A stretch of DNA of 23,867 nt, from positions 1 through 23,867 of IMG/VR virus record IMGVR_UViG_3300009103_000154. The stretch is one strand, 5' to 3'. Of this stretch, positions 1-6,200 are shown piece after piece. The position numbers and the translations under genes are program-made. The DNA comes from a virus. The number at the start of each line of letters is the position of its first letter. Within the stretch, counting starts at the first letter, position 1. Under the pieces are notes generated by a model. It had not been told where the DNA came from. It saw only the letters and a program-made list of their open reading frames with translations, and made no database searches.

Positions 1-246
1 TTGGAGGGGATCAAGCGGGTCGAGCTGATGATCTGTTACGGCGGGCCTACCGTCTGGGTCGAGTGGGACGGGCGCTACGGCGAGCATGGGCAGGCGCATT
101 TTAACCATTCGTGGGGCGGGGACTATCGGCACCAATTAGAGGGCGGCGAGCGGGGGCCCGGCGAGGCCTGTACGGACTGCACAAAGGTTGAAACGCGCGG
201 GGAACTCGTGGAACAGCTCCTAGAGGTTATGGGGGTGCTGGCGTGA
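1..246 (+). CDS. Small conserved phage protein, unknown function, possibly cut at the left edge
   Basis: The frame is open from the first base of the window, which reads as a TTG codon, to a TGA at 244-246, giving up to 81 residues. The true start may lie to the left or at an internal codon, so the N-terminus is uncertain. The protein is rich in Trp, Gly and Glu, with a segment reading GGPTVWVEW followed by HFNHSWGGDY. It resembles in style the short proteins of unknown function found beside replication and regulatory genes in many tailed phages; that resemblance is recalled, not searched. Its stop overlaps the GTG start of the next gene (GTGA), so the two are probably translated together. 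I cannot assign a function. Confidence 0.65.
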   Translation: MEGIKRVELMICYGGPTVWVEWDGRYGEHGQAHFNHSWGGDYRHQLEGGERGPGEACTDCTKVETRGELVEQLLEVMGVLA

Positions 247-449
247 GCGGGGTGTATAGCATCGTCCGTATGTATCAGGACAGCGAGATACCGTCCGAAA
301 TCATCAAGGAAGGGCTAACCCTTGAGGAAGCTCAAGCCCACTGCCGGGATAAAGAGACCAGTTCCACAACCTGCACCAGCAAGGCGGGCAAGGCGCGGAC
401 GCGCCGCTGGGGGCCTTGGTTCGATGGTTATCAGGGGGAGACAGCATGA
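243..449 (+). CDS. Small conserved phage protein (LTLEEAQAHC family), unknown function
   Basis: This 68-residue protein starts at GTG 243, overlapping the upstream TGA, and stops at TGA 447-449. It contains the stretch GLTLEEAQAHCRDKETSS followed by a basic TSKAGKARTRR region and ends in WFDGYQGETA. The order of an N-terminal YSIVR strand, a GLTLEEAQAHC helix, a D-x-ETSS turn and a C-terminal WFDGY motif is shared by a small protein widespread in tailed phages, especially actinophages. Its function is not known to me. It is flanked on both sides by 4-base overlaps, so it belongs to the same operon as the genes before and after it. Confidence 0.85.
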   Translation: MSGVYSIVRMYQDSEIPSEIIKEGLTLEEAQAHCRDKETSSTTCTSKAGKARTRRWGPWFDGYQGETA

Positions 450-748
450 CCTTTATCCCGGAGCCCCACTGGCCTGATGGGTCCGACGATAGGAGCGCGG
501 CCCCAGAGGGGGACGAGTCGGTCCACTACTGGAACGACAGAACCCGACGCGGGGCGTACTATCGGCCGCGTGTAGATAATCCCGCCCATGGCCCCGGCCC
601 CGGCTGCCATTGGTGCCGGGTGGAACTGTGGGGGCAGAATAAATGGCAAGTCCATTTCAACTGGGGGCGGCCGGGCGGGGTTACCAGGCGCGTGTTCGCT
701 TGCGCCAGCTGCGCTGAGGCTTATGCGTGGGGGCGGCTTCACGGCTAG
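446..748 (+). CDS. Putative zinc-binding phage protein with two CxxC pairs
   Basis: The best start is ATG 446, which overlaps the upstream TGA (ATGA); the frame also opens 30 bases earlier, but that start would sit inside the preceding gene. The 100-residue product has CHWC at about 54-57 and CASC at about 86-89. Two CxxC knuckles about 30 residues apart are typical of a treble-clef or zinc-ribbon fold. The segment between them is strand-rich and aromatic (WQVHFNW). The N-terminal half is rich in Pro, Asp and Arg and is probably flexible. It is the last gene of the left operon, followed by non-coding DNA with hairpins. Metal binding is inferred from the cysteines; the biological role is unknown. 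Confidence 0.8.
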   Translation: MTFIPEPHWPDGSDDRSAAPEGDESVHYWNDRTRRGAYYRPRVDNPAHGPGPGCHWCRVELWGQNKWQVHFNWGRPGGVTRRVFACASCAEAYAWGRLHG

Positions 749-817
749 GCGCCCCCTGTCGAGCTGTGGCGGCTCCTAGGCCCGCGTTGGGCGGGGGCTT
801 GGGCGCTGCCACTATCT

Positions 818-857
818 AGGCCCCTGGGCGCTGTGACGGCGTCTGGGGGCCTTCTTC
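818..857 (+). terminator. Possible intrinsic terminator after the left operon
   Basis: AGGCCCC at 818-824 is the exact reverse complement of GGGGCCT at 846-852, and the 3' arm runs into CTTCTTC. The loop of 21 bases is long and itself GC-rich. A GC hairpin followed by a short pyrimidine tract is common for phage terminators in GC-rich genomes, but there is no clean run of T. The position 70 bases after the zinc-binding gene fits. Confidence 0.4.
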
Positions 858-897
858 GTGGCTAATAGTGGCGCTCGCCCCTAATGGGCGCCCGCTG

Positions 898-906
898 TGG
901 TACGCT
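898..906 (+). promoter_or_regulatory. Extended -10 promoter-like element
   Basis: TGGTACGCT reads as TGn followed by TAnnnT, the extended -10 pattern recognised by housekeeping sigma factors. It ends six bases before ATG 913, so a transcript beginning about 7 bases downstream would start at or next to that ATG, giving a leaderless message. I see no good -35 hexamer at the usual spacing. The CGCCC/GGGCG inverted repeat at 876-890 covers the -35 position and could be an operator. The assignment rests on pattern only. Confidence 0.35.
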
Positions 907-912
907 GGCGGC

Positions 913-1497
913 ATGATAGAGCCCTCGGTGCATGTCCTGGACGAGCTGCGCGGACACTCTGAGCCGCTGCGCCTGGCGGGCATGGCTGCGGACTATGTGC
1001 GCGTTCACCTGGACGATCCCAGCCTCGAGGGCCTAGAGGATGATCGGATTGCAGAGGCCCCGCTAGGCTTATCCTCTGCGCTCTTATCCGCTGCCGGTGA
1101 GCGCCTTAACGCCCGGTCCCGCCTTATCTCTGCCGCGTTCCGTTATTCTGAGTCCGCGGACGAGCTGGGGTGGCGTGTGGCCGGTGGTGGCCCTGGCGCT
1201 CATCCGGCTGGCCATGTCGCTATCATGGCTCTGGGCGAGCCGGACGCCCGGTCCCGCCCTAACAGGGACAGCGTGGCATTGTGGCGCCACACTCCCTCCG
1301 GTGCCGTAGGCGGTGACACAGCTCCTCTCGAGGATCGCTTCAGGTCTGAGGCCTGGGCCATGCAGGGCCTGGTCCCGCTCTTAAGTGAGCGCCTGGTTAT
1401 CGTACCCACAGCTGCGTATCTATCCCTGTGGCCTATGTCGCTGCCAGGCGGTAGCCGTCTTATCTGGGTTGCTTATGTCGACATACACTCCGCCTAG
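913..1497 (+). CDS. Unidentified protein upstream of the RusA-like resolvase
   Basis: I prefer ATG 913 (194 residues) to GTG 868, because 913 follows the promoter-like element directly and no Shine-Dalgarno precedes either codon. The N-terminal half is acidic and helix-forming (DELRGHSEPLRLAG, DDPSLEGLEDDRIAE); the C-terminus is more hydrophobic (LVIVPTAAYLSLWPMSLPG). No motif I recognise is present. ARSR appears twice, encoded by the same 13-base direct repeat at 1111-1123 and 1246-1258. The stop overlaps the resolvase ATG at 1475 by 23 bases, consistent with a real coupled gene. Because the frame has low complexity in places and competing frames are open, it could be only partly real. Confidence 0.5.
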   Translation: MIEPSVHVLDELRGHSEPLRLAGMAADYVRVHLDDPSLEGLEDDRIAEAPLGLSSALLSAAGERLNARSRLISAAFRYSESADELGWRVAGGGPGAHPAGHVAIMALGEPDARSRPNRDSVALWRHTPSGAVGGDTAPLEDRFRSEAWAMQGLVPLLSERLVIVPTAAYLSLWPMSLPGGSRLIWVAYVDIHSA

Positions 1498-1981
1498 GCC
1501 TGGCCCGGTCACGCCCTTATGTGGGGGGGCAGAGCTCGAGGTGCGTGAGCTCCTGGTCGACGTCGATGTGATCGGCGTGCCGGCTGCACAGCCACGGCCC
1601 AGGGCCTGTGTCGTCGCTGGCCGTGCGAGGATGTACGACCCAGGGACGGCCGCGGCCTGGCGACAGCTCGTCCGCCAGGCGCTGGCCTCGCATGCGACGC
1701 GAGACAGAGAGGAGGCAGCGGTGGCGGTGGACCTCGCCGTACGGATCCCCCGCGCGAAGGCCCATTACAGCACAAAACCGCTTTCCCTACGCCCCAGTGC
1801 CCCCTCTGCCCATATAATTAAGCCCGACATAGATAACCTAGCTAAAGCGATCCTCGACGAGACCGGCGTTATAATTAAAGACGACAAACAAATAGTTGCA
1901 CTCACCGTGACTAAGCGTTACATCGAACCAGGTGAAAAGGGTGGTGCCCGCATCAGAATATGGACTCAGCCACAGCTATGA
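1475..1981 (+). CDS. rusA: RusA-family Holliday junction resolvase
   Basis: RusA-family endonucleases cut four-way DNA junctions symmetrically as homodimers and help phages debranch replicating DNA before packaging. From ATG 1475 the product is 168 residues. The family signatures are visible: a PQPRPR-type N-terminal strand (PAAQPRPRACV, about 36-46), KPDIDNLAKAILD at 116-128, and KDDKQI at 135-140. Asp118, Asp120 and Lys124 match the spacing of Asp70, Asp72 and Lys76 of E. coli RusA, and the Asp136-Asp137 pair corresponds to the third catalytic acid. The frame stays open to 1385, but the extra residues do not look family-like; an in-frame GTG at 1541 is another possible start. It precedes the small-terminase gene with an ATGA overlap, fitting a role just before packaging. 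Confidence 0.9.
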   Translation: MSTYTPPRPGPVTPLCGGAELEVRELLVDVDVIGVPAAQPRPRACVVAGRARMYDPGTAAAWRQLVRQALASHATRDREEAAVAVDLAVRIPRAKAHYSTKPLSLRPSAPSAHIIKPDIDNLAKAILDETGVIIKDDKQIVALTVTKRYIEPGEKGGARIRIWTQPQL

Positions 1982-2397
1982 GTGACACCGACGAGCTTGA
2001 GGAGCGCGATAAGCCGAACTGGGACGCCTTCTCCCTTCGTCAGCGTAAGGCCTTGGCCGCTATGTCTGCGGGGCAGTCTGTTACAGCTGCTGCTGACACG
2101 GCTGCGATTAACCGCTGGACCATTTACCGGTGGCGCAAGGAGAGCGAGGAGTTTGGGGAGGCTATGTCCCGAGCCCAGGAGGAGGGCATTGACCGTTTGG
2201 AGGACCACGCGAGGCAGAGGGCCATGGATGCCGAGCGTCCTAGTGACGCGCTGACCATGTTTTTGCTTAAGGCCCACCGTCCGGTTAAGTTCCGAGAGCG
2301 AGTGGACTTATCTCACTCAGGCGGGATCGAGACAGTGAAGCGTGTGATTATGGTGTCGCCGGAGGAGGCCGCTGAGGATGGTGAAGACCAGTCCTAA
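1978..2397 (+). CDS. Terminase small subunit-like HTH protein
   Basis: The small terminase subunit binds phage DNA at the packaging start site and loads the large subunit. ATG 1978 overlaps the resolvase TGA (ATGA) and gives 139 residues; an in-frame ATG at 1960 would lengthen the overlap. Residues 20-56 (RQRKALAAMSAGQSV, then TIYRWRKESEEF) form a helix-turn-helix of the type seen in many phage small terminases. This is followed by a long charged helix (about 57-84) and the motif TMFLLKAHRPVKFRERVD at 93-110, which also recurs in this family. The C-terminus is acidic. The large subunit is not adjacent: it lies 6.6 kb downstream at 8998. Confidence 0.78.
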   Translation: MSDTDELEERDKPNWDAFSLRQRKALAAMSAGQSVTAAADTAAINRWTIYRWRKESEEFGEAMSRAQEEGIDRLEDHARQRAMDAERPSDALTMFLLKAHRPVKFRERVDLSHSGGIETVKRVIMVSPEEAAEDGEDQS

Positions 2398-2605
2398 TAC
2401 GCGACCTTCTGTTCTCTGGGCTTCACAAACGAGCCAAGATGGTGTACAGAACTTATGGCCGCTTGACGGAGCGGCCCGACATATACCTGGTGGATCGTGC
2501 CCCTGTGGACCCGTATTAGACGCGGGCCAGGCCGAGCCCATCTGGATCCACAAGACCGAGCTCCAACGGCTCATCGTCCCTAACTACCTGCCGGAACAAA
2601 CCTAA
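2378..2605 (+). CDS. Short CPCGP-motif phage protein, unknown function
   Basis: The 75-residue frame starts at ATG 2378, inside the last 20 bases of the small-terminase gene, and its TAA overlaps the next ATG (TAATG). Residues 29-59 contain LDGAARHIPGGSCPCGP and end in IWIHK. An H-x(4-6)-C-x-C-GP motif followed by a short hydrophobic I/V-x-H strand occurs in a family of small phage proteins of unknown function that I recall from many tailed phages. The Cys-Cys-His set could bind a metal, which is an inference. Coupling on both sides places it in the packaging/structural operon. A 26-codon alternative reading at 2439-2519 was considered and set aside. Confidence 0.65.
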   Translation: MVKTSPNTRPSVLWASQTSQDGVQNLWPLDGAARHIPGGSCPCGPVLDAGQAEPIWIHKTELQRLIVPNYLPEQT

Positions 2606-3228
2606 TGGCAAACTACGTTTTTAACATCGCAAAGAAACTCATGGCCTCTGGCGACATCCGGTTGGACGACCCCGGCGTGGATCTCTCCACGGTCGCAAAC
2701 GGAGCTGACACCAGCCACTCCAACACTGCCACAGCTACCGGCGAATATCGCGTACTGCTGATTGGAACCGGGAACACTCTCTTTAGAGCCGAAGAGGAGA
2801 ATGAAGTTGGTGGCACAACGAAACTGGCGATTGACCTCGCGGACCTAACAGAGGTCGAAGACCTTAAAGAGCTCAACGGGCTTGCGGGCTACACTGACCT
2901 CGCCTCAGGAGGCAGCGAAACTGACGGGGTCCTAGAGGGGTTATCTGTCGAGTCGATTGTCGCGGCCTCTGGAACGTCCTATACGAAGTGGGACGCAACG
3001 GACACGGTGTTCAACAACATCGCCACTGGCGGCGCAGTCCACGGCCTACTGATTATCTGGTCTAAGCTCACCCCAACCAGCGCGGGAACACCTGGGGAGC
3101 AACCCGGTAATGCCTCGTCGCAGATTCCCCTGGTGTGGATTGACCTCAGCGGTAGCCCGATCAGCACCAACGGCGGCGACATTGAGATCGTGTGGGCGTC
3201 TGACGGCATCCTGCGACTTAATGCCTAG
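2605..3228 (+). CDS. Probable virion structural protein
   Basis: This 207-residue protein starts at ATG 2605 (TAATG overlap) and opens with MANYVFNIAKKLMASGDIRL. Its composition is rich in Thr, Ser, Gly and Asp, with strand-forming runs such as YRVLLIGTG, GLLIIWSKLT and IPLVWIDLSG, and it ends DIEIVWASDGILRLNA. An NYxFNIAKG-like start followed by a beta-rich body ending in a strand with VLxA is a recurring form among small phage capsid- or tail-associated proteins of unknown precise role. No signal peptide or membrane segment is seen. It is translationally coupled to the giant repeat protein after it (TAGTG), so the two may act in the same particle substructure. Confidence 0.7.
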   Translation: MANYVFNIAKKLMASGDIRLDDPGVDLSTVANGADTSHSNTATATGEYRVLLIGTGNTLFRAEEENEVGGTTKLAIDLADLTEVEDLKELNGLAGYTDLASGGSETDGVLEGLSVESIVAASGTSYTKWDATDTVFNNIATGGAVHGLLIIWSKLTPTSAGTPGEQPGNASSQIPLVWIDLSGSPISTNGGDIEIVWASDGILRLNA

Positions 3229-6200
3229 TGCTTTGTCGGGTTGTCTCGTTTGATGTCGACCCGGACGGCCTAAACCCGTTTGCAAGGTACGTTGACGTCG
3301 TCACCGACGTTAACGGCAACGCCTTGCCGCGCCGGCCGATTCGGGCGGCCATCGCCGTTGCGGCGGCTGTCGATCACGACGTAGATCCAGGGGCCAGTCC
3401 TACCGGGCTAGGCACCGATGGTGCGGTGTGGAGCGTAGGGTTTATTGCGGACGGCGACGACGTATCCGCCTTAAGTGGTACTAACCCAAACTCAGCGGAC
3501 GTAAACAGGTTTTGCGTTACGGGTCTCTCTCGAGACGAGGGGCACGACGCCACAGGGGACACCAAAGCCAGGCGGAATCAAATACAGGGGGTGGAGGTGT
3601 ACCTCCACAACCCAGACGACGAGCAATGGGACGGAGGGGGCTCCAGTCTCCTAGAGGGGTACGCCTTTACTTGTAGTGCGGAGTTAAACCCCGTTGGTTC
3701 GGCCTTTGGAACAGCCACTGGCCGCCTGCGGGTCCACTACAAGGGAGGTATAAGCGACGGGTCAGGCGGGACTCGTCCGGTGCGCGTTACATACCACCTG
3801 TTTTACGGCGACTCCTACGTCGGCACCGACCCAACGGACCCCACTACCGAACACGACATAAAGGCGGTCGCCGGTGTGACGACTACAGGGTCGGGAACCA
3901 AATTCGTCCCGACATCTAATGCGTGGGCTCAATCCGAAGACCTGTTTAACCCTACCCATGTGTTTGTGGTGTCGGCCAATGGCTCTGGTGGTGCCGTGGG
4001 CTGGGCGCCAGCGTGGGTTGCGTCTGGCACAGGGGAGGCTGAGCGAGCCTCTGGCAACCCTTTTAGCGATGCTGTTTACGGCAGCTGGCAGATCGACGCC
4101 ATGCTAAGCATCGGTATATCGCAAAACGACATCGACGGCGAGGCGGTAAACAGGTCGCATACCTGGGCTGACGCAGGCGACGAGGGCACGACCAAAACCA
4201 GCGCTCACATGAGCGAGACGTATGCGCTGTTTAGCGAGATCAGCTCGTCGGCCGCGCTCACAGGCGCTGCTAAAATCGAATGTGTCCAGAACGGGTTTAA
4301 TGTCGTTCAGGACGGGACCGGCGACGAGGACTACGACTTTCTGTACCTGGCGCTCGATCTAGGTGAGTTCGGCTCCTCGTTCCTGTGGACGTACTCTACA
4401 GAGTCCGGCACCGGCGATACCGAGCTCAAGATTCCGGTTCCAGCCGTAGGCTCCGATCCGGGGTGGCTCGTTCACCCCTCAGCGATCATCGCCCTGCAAG
4501 GCCAGACTACCTACGGGCAAATTGGAGGGTCACAGACAGCTGCGACCTCAGCAACGATGGGTCTTGGCCTGGGGGCCAACAACGAGCAAACGTGGACGCG
4601 GCGCTTGTTTTTAACGGACGGGGGCAAGCTATACGGCTATGCCGGTTCCGCCCATCAAGACGAGGGCGAGCCGGGCGTTGACGGGCCGTTTGCCAGCTAC
4701 GAGTGGTCAAAGGGAGATTTCGTTCAGATTCTCGGCGCGGTAAACAGCTCGGACGAGGCGGAGGTCAACTCGTACCTGGGGAAGTGGTTTATTGACTCGA
4801 AGGCGAACGATGAGGAGATATATCTGGTTGATGCGGCCGGTAGTCCACCAGATGACCCATCCGGCATCCTCCCGTTAGTGGTCTCGGTTTTCCAGAAAGG
4901 CCTGGAGCTCGCCAAGGGCCAGCGTTCTATCGGGTGGCAGTCGGAGGACAACCAGTCAACGGCCGACACTCAGGCGTCCGTCTATGACGAGCTCGGCTAC
5001 CTGCTTAAAAAGCATGGCACCCCGACCTATGACACTAACACTGTTACCCGGTTTGAATGGGCGCCACACGATTCGGCCGGGAGCGTTCCGCATACCTGGG
5101 ACGCCAACCTCTACTATCACTCGAGCAAGCTCAATGCTCGCCAGTGGCCAATGCTCGCGTTCCAGATGGAACGTCAGCGGATACCCGTTACGTCAACGTC
5201 AAGCTCGGTCGAGTCGGTTACGCCTGGCGCGATATACCAATATCCTGAGCAAAAGGTCTATATAGGCCGGTCGGTCAATGTTGGCGTAGAGCACGGGTAT
5301 AAGGGCGAGTCGGCCCATCTAAACAGACAGAAGGTCACGCCAAACCCCGTTTCGTTCTGGGTTAGCGTCAAAACCAAACCAGAGTCCCGCTACTACATTG
5401 AGCTGCCGGCCGCTGTCACAACCAGGGTCGCCCCGTCTCTTGTAGAGACCAGGTATCACATCGAGCTCGAGGCCGCTGTTCCTATTGGGGTAACACAGCC
5501 AAACGTCGGGTTCACCATAGGCCTGACGCTGCAAAAGCTAATCCTCGCCTCTGACCGGACGGGATTCCAGGTCGTCGCTCCAGACGTATCTAAAGTCACT
5601 CTGCTGCACCAGTGGATCTATGCAAGCCGGGGCGTACAAACATTCGTCGAGGCCAACGATGCCGTTAAAGCCGGGACTACAAGGCAGTTTATAAGCCAGG
5701 ATCACGCTGTCCCGGTCGCTACGGCTGGAGTTACCTGTGTGGTTCCGAACTACGGGCCGATCCGACTAACAGAACTGCCGGAGATCACGGTAACGGCCAT
5801 AACTCCAGAGAGCCGTTATCAGCTGCTGCCGCCCGCTGTGGCGGTGCCGATGATCGCGGTGGATAATAGAGCTACGGCCACCGAGCAGTACGCGAACCCG
5901 GCCGCGGTGCCGATCTCATGCGAGGCTGTCCCGCCATTTGAGATCCTGCTGAAAAAGCAGACCATAACCGCCACGGTGGCGACTGCCGGGTCGGTTGCTA
6001 TAACGCCCGCGATAACCAGGACCAAGCAGACGGAGGTTGTAGCGGCCGCAACGTCTAGGGCGTTATCGTTGACGCCGGCCACTATCACGGCCACCAAGAC
6101 GACATTTACCGCGGCCGCGGTTGTTTCTAGGACTCTCGCGCCCAGCGTTACCAGTAACATCTTCGCGTACCAGAGCAAGACGGTGACGGCCGCAACGCTC

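Larger units (their letters stand above)
749..912. other. Non-coding intergenic region between the left operon and the resolvase/terminase operon
   Basis: I see no convincing gene here. The stretch is very GC-rich and holds several short inverted repeats: GAGC/GCTC at 761-764/772-775, GCCC/GGGC at 780-783/789-792, a longer terminator-like hairpin at 818-852, and CGCCC/GGGCG at 876-880/886-890. The octamer GGGCGCTG occurs twice, at 801-808 and 826-833. A promoter-like extended -10 lies at 898-906. The region looks like a transcription boundary: end of one operon, start of the next. Confidence 0.6.

Noticed and set aside
2439-2519. A 26-codon frame starting at ATG 2439
   Set aside because: It overlaps the better supported CPCGP frame at 2378-2605, which is coupled at both ends.
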